Shown here one piece after another: positions 12,384-22,882 of a stretch of 64,000 nucleotides of DNA (its first letter is position 1; every line of letters begins with the position of its first letter). Source of the DNA: Paramyrothecium sp. XJ0827. Taxonomy: Eukaryota > Ascomycota > Sordariomycetes > Hypocreales > Stachybotryaceae. The notes below the pieces were generated by a model. The model ran no database searches. It was not told the DNA's origin and worked only from the letters and a program-made list of their open reading frames with translations. The stretch spans positions 1,798,001 to 1,862,000 of the forward strand of contig JAJFPB010000011.1 of NCBI GenBank assembly GCA_020881915.1, read 5' to 3'. A program made the position numbers and the translations under genes.

Positions 12384-12475
12384 GGAAACCTCGAGTAGCC
12401 CGGGGATCTTTACAATCTTTACAATCTTTTGGGGGAGCTAGAAGCCGGCAAGGCCGTGAGCGTTTTTGCCGCGAA

Positions 12476-14044
12476 ATGGACGCGACTGCTGGGGAGATCC
12501 TGGTCCAAGGCGGGGATTCTGTCGCGGCGGCGCGTCGGTCCTCGAGGCCTGCGAAGCCGACGGCGAAATTGCAGGAAACGCTGCAGACAGCGACAAAGAA
12601 AACCAGCGCAGCAAACAAGATCGGCCCGGATCAGTCGGAAGTCAGTGAGAATGCTGGTGAGATTCCGCTGACTGATAGGGCTGGAGAACCACAGAGGATG
12701 GAAGGCGCGACGGGCACCGACGCGTCGTTGATGCAGGTCATGCTCCGAGCGATGCTCCAGGAGACGTCGGCCCATCTGATGGGTGAGCAGAAGAAAATGC
12801 TTGAGAGACTCTGGGACGCGTTGATGGGCAATCAGCGAACGGCGACGCAGATGATGGGCGAACTGCTGGAGATGATCCGACAGCTCCAGCAGGAAATCCA
12901 GGCGGTCAAGACGCAGGCAGCCGAAGAGCTGAAGAAATCAGACGAGCTTAGACGCCTGCATGAACAGTCTACCAGGCAGCTGAGGGTAATGCGAGAGCAG
13001 ATGAGCGAACAAATTAGAACCATGCGAGAACAGACTGCGAGAGACATGGAGCAATTGCGAGAGGAAGTGATGAAGGAGCTTACAAAGGTTCAAGCCCAGA
13101 CAGCAGAGGAGATTAAACAAGTGAAGGAGGAAATGCAACAGGTGAAGGAGCAGCTGCATGTGATGGCCGATACTATCGCCAGCAGCGCTCAGACAAGCCC
13201 ACAGCCATCGTATGCAGATGTAGCCCGTTCCCCACCCACAAGCCAGCCGAGCAACGTCCGTACGCTCTCATCCATGCGCACGACACCATCCTCATTCACG
13301 GATACCCTGTTCTGCACCATCGACACGTCGCGAGTCATTCAAGAGGACAGAGGCAAGGTGCAAGTCGGAGAAGTGCGTCAAGCAATCGAAGAGAAGGTAC
13401 GGGCAAGGGACGGCCGAGAAAGCTGGAGGTGCGCAGCCGTGGTGAAAGATGCGAGAAACCCGGACCGCATCAAGGTAATATGCCGAGACGAAGAAGAGAT
13501 GCAGCTTGTCAAGGACGTGGCAGAGAAAACTGTAGTCAAAGGTGCTCGAGTCCTCCGAGATCAGCTATATCCGGTTAAGGTCGACGGTGCAAACAGGACG
13601 GTGGTTCTGGACTCATCCGGCAACGTCCTGCCAGGTGCGGAAGAGGCACTAGGAAGAGAGAATGAGGTGACGATTGCCAAGATGCACTGGCTCAGCGACA
13701 AGGAGAACGGCAAGACGTACGGATCGATGGTGATCTATGTCACCAAAGCCAGCGATGCGCGACGGCTGCTTGAAGAGAGGTACTTCCACCTGGCTGGTGA
13801 GTCGGCCAGCACCAACGTCTTCGAGCGGCGCCAAGGCCCTGCTCAGTGCTACAACTGCTGGGAGACTGGCCACAAAGCTTTTGCTTGCGGCAAGACACAA
13901 CGATGCGGCAAGTGCGCGGACACGGGTCACCGCCATCGAGATTGCCAAGCGGTCGAACCAAAGTGCGTGCTGTGTGGAGGACCGCATGAGTCGCTCAGTC
14001 GAAACTGTCGGGTGCGACAATTACACATCACTGATGGGCACTAA
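12476..14044 (+). CDS. LINE ORF1 (gag-like, coiled coil and CCHC zinc knuckles)
   Basis: 522 residues from the ATG at 12476; an in-frame ATG further upstream lies in MULE sequence and is not part of the LINE. Residues about 110-270 form a long Q/E/M-rich coiled coil (repeated heptads such as EQMSEQIRTMREQ), then a Pro/Ser/Thr linker. An RNA-binding-like central domain follows (about 310-450). At about residues 455-510 there are three zinc-knuckle-like units (CYNCWETGHKAFAC, CGKCADTGHRHRDC, CVLCGGPHESLSRNC). Such proteins coat LINE RNA and chaperone it to the target site. The frame is fully open, unlike ORF2. Confidence 0.9.
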   Translation: MDATAGEILVQGGDSVAAARRSSRPAKPTAKLQETLQTATKKTSAANKIGPDQSEVSENAGEIPLTDRAGEPQRMEGATGTDASLMQVMLRAMLQETSAHLMGEQKKMLERLWDALMGNQRTATQMMGELLEMIRQLQQEIQAVKTQAAEELKKSDELRRLHEQSTRQLRVMREQMSEQIRTMREQTARDMEQLREEVMKELTKVQAQTAEEIKQVKEEMQQVKEQLHVMADTIASSAQTSPQPSYADVARSPPTSQPSNVRTLSSMRTTPSSFTDTLFCTIDTSRVIQEDRGKVQVGEVRQAIEEKVRARDGRESWRCAAVVKDARNPDRIKVICRDEEEMQLVKDVAEKTVVKGARVLRDQLYPVKVDGANRTVVLDSSGNVLPGAEEALGRENEVTIAKMHWLSDKENGKTYGSMVIYVTKASDARRLLEERYFHLAGESASTNVFERRQGPAQCYNCWETGHKAFACGKTQRCGKCADTGHRHRDCQAVEPKCVLCGGPHESLSRNCRVRQLHITDGH

Positions 14045-17000
14045 CCTACGAATCTTCCAACTTAACGTACACAAGAGAGATGTAACGCAGCTAAGCATGA
14101 TGAACGATAGGGACTTGCAGGACTATGCAGTGCTGGCGGTCGCCGAACCGTACGCGCTGAACATTGAGGATCGGTGGTGACGACACCAGACAGTCACAGA
14201 AACTGGATCAAGTATATACCGACAAAGAGACACGAGATGCAGTGGCCGATCCGGAGCATGCTCTGGATCCGCAGCGATCTGGAGGCGGAACAGGTGCCGA
14301 TACCGTCGGCCGATCTCACGGGTGCCATCCTTCGGTGGCCCGACCGGGAGGTCTTGGTGGTGTCAGTATATGTGGCGGGTAAAGATGAGGATGCTTTGCG
14401 CACGGCCATAAGACAGCTACACACGACCGTCACGAGCTTTCGAAGCAGCACGGGGAAGAGAACGGACATCGTCCTGGTCGGCGACTTCAACCGTCACGAC
14501 CAGCTTTGGGGAGGCGATGAGGTAACAGGCAGGAGGCAAGGTGAAGCGGGGCCTATCATCGATCTCATGGACGAACATGGTCTGCTCAGTCTTCTCCCAC
14601 GAGGAACGAAGACTTGGGAGGGACCGGGTGGCGAGAGCACCATCGACCTGACGCTCGCGTCAGCTGAGCTAGCAGAAGAGATGGTCCATTGTGGTATATA
14701 CCCGACTGAACACGGGTCAGACCATAGGGCCATCCAGACGGAGTTTGATCTCACGACGCCCGAGAGAACGGCAGACTCAAGGCTACTGTTCAAGAATGCA
14801 CCGTGGAATGCAATCAGGGAGAGGGTGAAAGATAAGCTCACACTACTCCCGTGGGATGGTGACGTCCAGACACAGACGGACAGGTTGATGGAAGTGGTTC
14901 TCGACGCGATCCATGAACTGGTACCAAGAGCAAAGCCGTCACCATACGCGAAGAGATGGTGGACGGCAGATCTCACGAAGCTCCGTAGAACGTACACGTT
15001 CTGGAGGAATCTGGCGAGGGCCCGGCGTCGAGCTGGTCAACGGATCGACAGCCTAGAAGATCGAGCCAAAGAAGCAGCAAAAGAGTATCATGACGCCATC
15101 AGAAAGCAGAAGAAGGCACATTGGGATGACTTTCTCGCTGACGGGACCAACATCTGGCAAGCCGCCAGGTACCTCGAACCCGGAGACGAGACGAAGGGTG
15201 ATAAAGTGCCTCCGTTGAAACGAGCAGACGGGACGACGACGCAAGATAAACTCGAACAGGCGGAGGAACTGCTTAGGACCTTCTTCCCGCCGTTACCGGC
15301 AGACATAGAGGATGAAGGGCCACGACCGCGGCGCAGAGAAGTGGCCATGCCAAACCTGACGATGGAGGAGGTGGAGGAGAAGGTGATGGAAGCCAAGGCA
15401 TGGAAGGCGCCCGGGCAAGACGGGCTGCCGGCCATGGTGTGGAAGCAGCTGTGGTCGGTGGTGAAGGAGCGGGTGTTGCACCTGTTCCGTACATCATTGA
15501 GCGAAGGACGACTGCCAGACCAGTGGAGGACCGCCAAGATCATCCCTCTCAAGAAGCCGGGTAAAGATGACTACAAGAAGGCAAAGGCGTGGAGGCCGAT
15601 CTCGCTGCTGTCGACGCTGGGCAAGATCCTGGAAGCAGTAGTGGCGGATCGCATCTCATACGCCGTCGAGACGTACGGGCTCTTGCCTACCAATCACTTT
15701 GGGGCGAGAAAGCGGCGGTCGGCAGAGCAGGCGTTGCTGCTCTTCCAGGAACAGGTCTACAAAGCATGGCGCAACCGCAAAGTGGTCAGCCTGGTTAGCT
15801 TCGACGTTAAGGGTGCCTACAACGGTGTGTTCAAGGATAGGCTGCTGCAAAGGCTGGAAGCGCGGGGTATACCCAAGAGGCTGGTCAGGTGGATTGATGC
15901 TTTCTGCTCGAGCCGCACAGCGACGATCACGGTAAACGGCTACACGTCTGCGCTACGGGAGCTGCCGCAGGCTGGCCTTCCGCAAGGGGGTCGCCGCTTT
16001 CGCCGGTGCTCTTCCTCTTCTTCAATGCAGACCTGGTGCAAAGCAGGATAGACTCAAAGGGAGGCTCGATGGCGTTCGTTGATGACTACTCAGCCTGGGT
16101 CACAGGTCCGACGGCGGAAGAGAACAGAGACGGCATACAGGCCCTCATCGACCGCGCACTGGCGCGGGAGAGGTGCAGCAGGGCGACATTTGAGTGCGAC
16201 AAGACGACCATCGTCCACTTTACGCGCGTCATCGAACGCACCAGCCGCATCCCGTTCACGATCAAGGGAGAAGTGGTCAAGCCGAAGCAGAAGGCCAAGA
16301 TCTTGGGAGTGGTCATGGACGCGAAGCTCAGGTTCAAGAAGCACATGGCCGAGGCGGCCACCAAAGGTCTCACGGCAGCCATGTGTCTGAGGAGACTAAA
16401 GATGCTATCCCCACGTACGGCCAGGCAGCTCTTCGTGGCAACCGTGGCGCCGGCCATGGACTATGCCTCTGTCGTGTGGTCGCTGCACGAGGTGAAAGAG
16501 AACTGACCTGGTTCAATAGGGCTCAGAAGATGGGGGCGCGGGCCATCACGGGCGCCTTTCGGACAGTGTCGACGGCAGTGGCCGAAGCGGAGGCCAGCCT
16601 CCAGACGGTAGACGAGAGGCATGCTCAGGCAGGCATGAGATCATACATCAACATCAAGACCCTGCCAAAGACACATCCGCTCAAAACCCTCAAGGTGTCA
16701 ACGAGCCAAAGATACATGTCACCGTTGAAGAGACTGGCACTTGCTCACGAGGGGAGCGGTATCGAGCGGATGGAGACGATCCAAGCTTATACGGTACCAC
16801 CGTGGCACAACCGTGTATCGCTGGTATGCGAAGCCGATCGGGAAGCAACGATAACAGCAGCCAAAGATGCCAACGATATTGTGATCGCAACCAGTGCTTC
16901 TGACAGAGAAGGGCTTGTAGGTATAGGCGGCATCGTAGCATACAGATCATCTGGCCAGGCAGACAAGATGGTGGCCAGATATTCGGTCACCCTCGGGCCG

Positions 17001-17789
17001 CGAGACGACCAGAACCCATACACGGCCGAGCTAGAGGCGATAGCGATGGCATTGCGATGCATGCCCGATGGTCTGCAATGCCGAGAGCTTACGGTGTTAT
17101 CAAGTAGCCAGTCATCACTCAAAGCGATCGCACGGCCGCGACAGCAGTCTGGCCAGGTCACCATCCGTCAGATCTATGAGCACGTCGAGCGACTGAGAAA
17201 GGGAAACAACAGGGTCAAAATGATATGGGTACCATCCCGAGACGACGACCTCATCATGGGCCGCGAAGCAAAAAGACAAGCCCAGAGAGCAACCAGAGCA
17301 GAATGCACACTGCAAGTGCTGCCATACCAGGCTCGCTCTACCCGGACCAGGCTAGTGGCAGCGCGGCTACGCCAGCAACGGAGACTACCCGACAAAGTGG
17401 GCGGCTACTCCAAGCGGATCGACCGAGCCCTGCCGGGCAAGCACACGAAAGCGCTGTACGATAGCTTGAAGAGGCGAGAAGCCGACGTGCTGTCGCAGCT
17501 TCGTACGGGAATGGCGAGGATCAACAGTTACCTGAGCAAGATAGGGGCCGCAGGGTCGGACATGTGTGAGTGCGGACGCGCACCAGAGACGATGGAGCAT
17601 TTCCTGTTCCGATGCACAAGGTGGGATACGGAGCGGGGAAACATGCGACAAGCTGGACAAAGCATGATGGGAAACCTTTCCTTCTTCCTGGGTGGAAAGC
17701 CGGCGTCAGATGGACCCAAATGGGCACCTAACCTGGAGGCGGTGCGAGCGACAGTCAAGTTTGCGATGGCGACGGGACGACTGAATTGA
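14034..17789 (+). pseudogene. LINE ORF2: AP-like endonuclease, reverse transcriptase, RNase H (three frameshifts)
   Basis: The likely start ATG at 14034 overlaps the last 11 bases of ORF1. Order: exonuclease-endonuclease-phosphatase domain ('VGDFNRHDQLWGG', 'GSDHRAI'), reverse transcriptase ('FDVKGAYNGV' and the FVDD box), an RNase H-like domain (about 16880-17310), and a C-terminal CxC..H..C zinc motif ('CECGRAPETMEHFLFRC'). Frame changes lie near 14172 (one base short), near 15985 (five Gs where three are expected) and near 16495. In the RNase H-like region the expected Asp residues of the first, third and fourth motifs read as Ser, Ser and Lys, so that domain may be inactive even with the frame restored. 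Confidence 0.88.
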
Positions 17790-18060
17790 GAAAGGGAAAA
17801 CAGAACATATTAAAACATTAACATCACAGTTGACTACTAACATCGAACAGCCTCAAGTTGACAGACCATGCTTCAGCTGCTGAAGATAGGATGCTGAACA
17901 CTTGGAGAAGTCGGCCTTCAAGCAGGCCTGTCAAGCAGAGTCAAGCGAGGCTTGAACGGAAAAGACTTAAGAAGAGAAGTGGGGCTTTCCTTTGTGTAGA
18001 CCGGATCAATGCGGAGGAATCGTAAATAGCTTAGCGTACCTACTGGCCCTATGAGATTCG

Positions 18061-18098
18061 TTCTCCCGGGCGTAATAAACTCTATCTATCTATCTATA
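18061..18098 (+). repeat. (TCTA)n tail of the LINE
   Basis: The LINE 3' end reads ..CGTAATAAAC followed by TCTA repeats, in place of poly(A). The truncated copy has the same tail, split between 6573-6584 and 9479-9491. Confidence 0.9.
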
Positions 18099-18124
18099 TC
18101 TGTATTGGGCGCCGAAGCTGTACC

Positions 18125-18477
18125 TTGGTGAGTTTTGCTTTGCCCCGCGGGGACAGTGCCGACAGCCTATTTTGTATTACGAACTCGGCAAATGGCACTG
18201 TGCTTAGTCATTTTCGCGGTACCAGTGAAATTTTAAATTCGCGGGTACCGCGAACCTATGGGCTCCCTTCATTTGGCCAGTGATTAGTCATGGAATCCAG
18301 CCAATAAAGTCTCGGCGCGAGGGACACCCCTGGCTGTAGTGCCCTTTTGACCCTACAGATCGAGTCCAGTTTACTGATTGAGTCTCCCACTGGCCCCTAC
18401 ATAAGACGCCATCTCTCTCGCCGAGTAGTACCAGCCTCTTCTTCCTCTCATCATCAAGGACGACGCGGCGTGGTCAG
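18125..18477. other. Non-coding stretch between the MULE and hAT-C
   Basis: An 11-bp inverted repeat, TTCGCGGTACC at 18213-18223 and its complement at 18244-18254, flanks an AT-rich centre. The stretch is probably the 5' part of hAT-C. No end could be assigned and no gene is seen. Confidence 0.4.
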
Positions 18478-18518
18478 TTGACTGTACCTTTTTGTCCTAT
18501 ACTAATTGGCCGTCTCCT

Positions 18519-20234
18519 AATGCCTCCTGCGGCCGCGCTGTCTTCTCCAGGTCGGTACTGCTCTGAAATACTGGTCCATACTGACCGTTTGCAGATGCCG
18601 CCGTCTATGTCTCCAGTGGCTTCTATGCCCTTGACTTCGAATGCCCTGAGCCGCCTTTCCCCTCCAGCCCGAATTGCTACCCAAGTTGCCACTAGCCTGG
18701 CTCAGAGCCTGCCGGCCAACTCCTCGATTGCTGACCTCCCTGTGATTACCTCCGGCAACCGAAGGTTCGTCTTGGAGCAACAGCTAGCCCGGAAAGGTGG
18801 GCGTGGCAGATCCAGCTGGATCAGGTTCCATGGCGTGTTTCTCGTGGAAATCACCCGGGTCAACGAGCCGGGCCAAACATTCTGGGCTTGCGACCGCTGT
18901 GATCAGCAAAGCTTTGGCGGAAGATCGGCTCCGTTGGGAAGCTTCGAAACATTGTCATCTTCATTAGAAGCTCCCCTCAACGTACTGAGCGATTCCGCAA
19001 AGCGGCTGCGGAAATCGACGACAACTCAGAGTTCCAGCTATTCGATAGTTCCAGCTACGAAGCCAACCTCATCTTGAACAATGACACGAGGTGGAACTCG
19101 ACGTACCTAATGATCGACCGGGCCATTCAAAAGAAGACGGAGCTACAAGCCTTCATCCTAAGTCTACAGGACGAGGATGACGGCACAAAACGAATCCCGG
19201 ATGAGGATTTGCTATCTCCCGAGGACTGGAAAGACCTTAGTGAGATCCATTGTGTCCTAGAGCCCTTGTACCGTCAGACAAAGCGTACGGAGGGCTGGGC
19301 CAAGGGTGACGGCCATGGCCGTCTGTGGGAGGTCATTATGGGCATGGAATATTTGCTGGAACATTTCGAGGATTGGAAGGCGTATTATAACGCCTCAATT
19401 ACGCTCCCTGTGGACCTCACAAATGCCTCCCAGGCCTCTGGATCGGAACGCAGACATCGAGGCCGGAGACCTGGTGCGTTACGCCAGTTCAACGAGTCGA
19501 CGTTGCCAGATCACGTCCACGACGATTGGAAGCTCCGTCGAGCCCAGGCAACCTCGCGCTTCGGAAGCCTACACAACCAGTATCAACAGCACCTTCGGAG
19601 CTCAATTGAACTTGCTTGGCAGAAACTGCGCGACTACTACGAAAAGTTGGGCGACTCTCCTCTGTTTGCTGCATCGGTCATCCTCCATCATTCCCTCGGC
19701 TTCTCTTACCTTGAGGCGATCTGGTCAGACGAGGAGCAATTAGTGTGGGTTCGTGACGCAAAGAACGGCCTGGAAGACTACTTCAACAAGTGGTATCGTC
19801 GTCCCGCTAACGACAAGACCCCAAGCTCCGGCGGAGGGGGAAGCCAGGAATCTATGGATATGCTCGTGATGACTGGGTCGGAGGATGACGACCACTTTCG
19901 CCAATGGGTCAATTCAAAGAGGCCCAGGGCTACCAGTCCATACAACGAGCTTGAGGGGTACTTACGCCAGACGACAGTGGACACGACTGACCCTACTCGT
20001 TGGTGGTTGGATCATCAAGGTACGTATCCGCAGTTGAGCAAGCTTGCACTCGACGTCCTTGCCATCCCGGCTATGGCCTCCGACTGCGAGCGAGCTTTCA
20101 GCACTGCGAAGCTCACATTGACGTCACAAAGGCTGGCAATGAAACCTGATAACATGGGAAAGCTGCAGTTAATGAAGAACTGGCTGAAGAGGGGAATTTA
20201 CTCCGAAGTCAGCGGGGGTTTAATGAGGGTTTGA
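18519..20234 (+). pseudogene. hAT-C: internally deleted hAT transposase
   Basis: The N-terminal block (18519-18920) aligns by eye with that of hAT-A ('SGNRRFVLEQQLARKGGRGRSSWIRFHGVF') and ends at the beginning of a CxxC zinc motif (WACDRCDQ). At about 18920 the sequence jumps to the region 'VGKLRNIVIFIRSSP', well downstream in the family, so the segment carrying the first two acidic catalytic residues is missing. From 19074 a 386-residue frame reads the C-terminal half through 'LSKLALDVLAIPAMASDCERAF'. The frame also changes at the deletion. It looks like a non-autonomous deletion derivative of the hAT-A family. Confidence 0.85.
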
Positions 20235-20549
20235 GTTGGGAATAGCTTCACTTTTCGGCCGAATCAGGTAATCAGCCCACTTCCTTCGTCACGTGTCCCC
20301 ATACACTTGATTTGGCAACTTGCTTGTTTGCAAGTATTTTGCAAGACTCCTACCAAGTGAGCAAATCCAGAGCCTGATTTGACTTACTTGTTTCATTAGC
20401 AGCGCTGACTAGAACTGGTACCAAGAACAACACGCCGAGCCTCTCTCTCTCGTATTGATTTGCACTGTCTTTAGTCGCAGCGGCGCGCGAAATCCAATTG
20501 CCACTCTGCCTAGCCAAAGCGTGCCGCTTTCTTTCGAGCGCAGCGGACA
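20235..20549. other. hAT-C 3' end and upstream region of the HET gene
   Basis: Contains short direct and inverted CTTGCAA / TTTGCAAG motifs at 20316-20350 that look like hAT subterminal repeats. The rest probably serves as promoter for the HET gene starting at 20550. No gene is seen. Confidence 0.4.
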
Positions 20550-22257
20550 ATGTTTAAGAAACTGCCCATATGGAGACGGCTGGTTGTGCAAAAGCATATC
20601 AGGAGCACCCTTGTAGGGACCGTTCAAAAGGCCCCTTTCTCATGTTCCTCGCGGGTTGTACTCGGTGCAGATCTCCAAAGCCCATCTTCCCGGAGTCAGT
20701 TTAGCTTAAGCGACAAGCTTTATATCTACAATACGTTCAAGGGCCCATACTCTATCCGGTTTCTCGATTTGCTGCCTGGATTTCATGATGATCCACTAGC
20801 ATGTCGGCTTCTCGACATTGATGTAAACCAATGGTTTGCAGATTCTAAAATTTCTGGAGAGTCCTCAACCTATAAACAAAGCGTTACCGAATCGCCTCCG
20901 TCATTTGAAGCCATATCGTACGTCTGGGGCTCGTCAGCATTAACAGAAAATATTGTTTGCGATGATCGACTATTGCCAATAACTAAAAATCTTGCAAAAA
21001 CCCTCCGAAGACTACGGTTTATGCAAAAGTCGAGGACCTTGTGGGCAGATGCAATCTGCATCAACCAAGACGACGTTCAGGAGCGAAATCAGCAGATCAC
21101 GCTCATGGGAGAAGTTTACAGTAGAGCCCAAAGGGTTCTCTGTTGTCTCAGCGTAGAGATATCTCACAAATCAGAGACTCGAGCGATTGTGGCTTCTTTT
21201 AGCAGAATCTATAAAGAATTGAGGAACGTTCAACCCTATACACATGACGGGGTTCTTAAACAGGCTCCATCAGAAATTATCCATTTGATTCACACGCCAG
21301 AGTGGGACGACTTGATAACCTTGCTTAGCTGCGAATGGTGGTCTAGAGTGTGGGTAGTTCAGGAATACGGACTGGCAACAGATGGGACATTCATCTACAA
21401 TTTGGAAGAGATAAACAGAGTCGAGATCCTCCAAGCAGTGACGCTTCATGGCGGAATGTTTTCAACGGATTGTCAACGTTGAAGCCATCAAGATGGAATT
21501 GAGTCCATCAACGTGAAGGCGACATTGAGTTGATTGAATTGATGCACGTGGCTTCAATTTCAATAATATTGAAGGAGTTGAGGTTGAGGTGGAATTGATG
21601 ACCACCCTGACCACGCCTACGATAATAGGCATCAACACCCTCGGCATGAAAGCTTGCTTGACGGTGAGCAGCACAAACGCAAGATACAATAACTTCATCC
21701 AAGGTCTGCTTAACACAAAGGTTGATTGGGCTGTAAATGAACTCGACGCCTGTACTCAGAATCCGAGTGGTATCTACCACCCGCCTATGATGATAGGCAA
21801 CGCACGTCGTATTATCCGAGGCGAAAGTTTCCGATTTTACGCCGAGGGATTCACAGCACCAGTCATATACTTGCTCATGGACATCGAAAAAATCCGCTGC
21901 AAAATTCGAGAAATACTGGGGTTCCCGACGAACGATCCAATTGGTATAGCCAACAAAATGTATTGGACCAACTTCAAGGATTTCGAGCACTTCGGAAAGG
22001 AGTCAGTCGTTCATAGCTCGTACTATGCCCCGAATACGCTTCATCACCGGATGCTTGTCGAAGATGTTCGCATCCATTGGGTGCTATGGCATGAGATTGC
22101 CAATTTATTGGGGCTAGAGAGTACTCCACTTAGGCGTGGCATTGAAGAAGCGAGCATCTTAGTAGGAGATAACCTCTTCAAGACTGGATTAACACTGGAG
22201 AAGCTGAGACTGAAGAACTACTCAAGTACGGAATTTGTTGACAGATTCTCAGCCTAA
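20550..22257 (+). pseudogene. HET-domain (heterokaryon incompatibility) gene, interrupted
   Basis: The ATG at 20550 opens 310 residues with a clear HET domain at about 115-290: 'FEAISYVWGSS', 'LPITKNLAKTLRRLR', 'LWADAICINQDDVQERNQQITLMGEVYSRA' and 'WWSRVWVVQEYGLA'. The frame closes at 21482. It resumes in another frame at about 21600 and continues to a TAA at 22255-22257 with sequence typical of the C-terminal region of HET proteins. Between the two, about 21470-21600, lies A/T-rich repetitive sequence ending in CCACCCTG, which resembles a hAT terminus. HET-domain proteins trigger cell death on allorecognition. This copy is probably inactive unless an unrecognised intron removes the break. 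Confidence 0.72.
21470..21600. repeat. Repetitive insert inside the HET gene, hAT-terminus-like
   Basis: Several GGAATTGA / TTGATTGAATTGATG units; read in reverse it begins CAGGGTGGTCATCAATTCC, like the CAGGG ends of the hAT elements here. No matching second end or 8-bp duplication was found. Confidence 0.4.
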
Positions 22258-22382
22258 CTCGCTTTTCTTTTTATAATGCTCATCACAATGCTTATTGATT
22301 AAACGGTGCATGATTCTAGTATCTCGAAGCTTCTTTAACAAGTACACATCGAAAGGTCTCACCATGTGGTTCTTTGCAGGCG

Positions 22383-22690
22383 TGGACATCTTACGAATCT
22401 ATCGAATCGAACGCCAAGCCTTGGCGTTCGAATCGAATGTGACCCCGTAGATTCGAATCGAATCGGACGCATCTCCCACAGATTCGTATCGAATCGAACG
22501 TGCCACAATTCTTGTCCTGTAGATTCGACTCGAATCGAACACATCTCCCGCAGATTCGTATCGAATCGAACGCGCCACAATTCTTGTGCCGTAGATTCGA
22601 CTCGAATCGAACATGTCTTCCGTAGATTCGATATCTATCGAATGCCAAGATTCGATCGAATTCGATTCGAACTCGATCGAACGTAGAACT
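22383..22690. repeat. Subterminal tandem repeats of hAT-D, left end
   Basis: Units of the form GTAGATTCG(A/T)ATCGAATCG followed by either ACATCTCCC or TGCCACAATTCTTGT alternate at a period of about 70 bp. They are probable transposase-binding sites. Confidence 0.85.
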
Positions 22691-22882
22691 AATCCCGGCG
22701 GAGACCGAAACACCAATAGGACCTAGAACCGAATGGACCGTTGTCATCATCACCAGGCCGTCATGCCGTCATATCCCGACAGAAGAGTGGTGAGAGGTGC
22801 AGAGCGGGTTTAGAAGGTATCACGGCTTCAGATAAGACATCGCAGAACATCGTCAATTGTGCAAAGGCAAGTACTAGGCAGA

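Larger units (their letters stand above)
12384..18098 (+). mobile_element. Full-length Tad-like LINE
   Basis: 5715 bp with an 11-bp target duplication TCTGTATTGGG at 12373-12383 and 18099-18109. It has two overlapping ORFs: a gag-like protein with zinc knuckles, then endonuclease, reverse transcriptase and RNase H. It ends in a (TCTA)n microsatellite instead of poly(A). ORF1 is open; ORF2 has three frame changes. The layout and domain content match Tad1-clade LINEs of filamentous ascomycetes. It inserted into the right inverted repeat of the MULE. Confidence 0.92.
6098..18114 (+). mobile_element. MULE (Mutator-like) element carrying three nested insertions
   Basis: The left end starts CGGCGCCCAATACAGA at 6098. 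The right end finishes with its reverse complement at 18114, but that arm is split by the LINE at 12384-18098. The matched inverted repeat is about 103 bp: 6098-6200 against 12286-12383 plus 18110-18114. A 10-bp target duplication flanks it: AAGCAGTACC at 6088-6097 and AAGCTGTACC at 18115-18124, one mismatch. Without the insertions the element is about 3.0 kb and holds one FAR1/MULE transposase gene (9544-12225). Long inverted repeats with a 9-11 bp duplication are the norm for Mutator-type elements. Confidence 0.85.

Noticed and set aside
22383..22690. CRISPR-like array of spaced repeats
   Set aside because: The units are degenerate ATTCGAATCGAA motifs at the end of a hAT element in a fungal genome, mirrored at the other end; there is no spacer structure.
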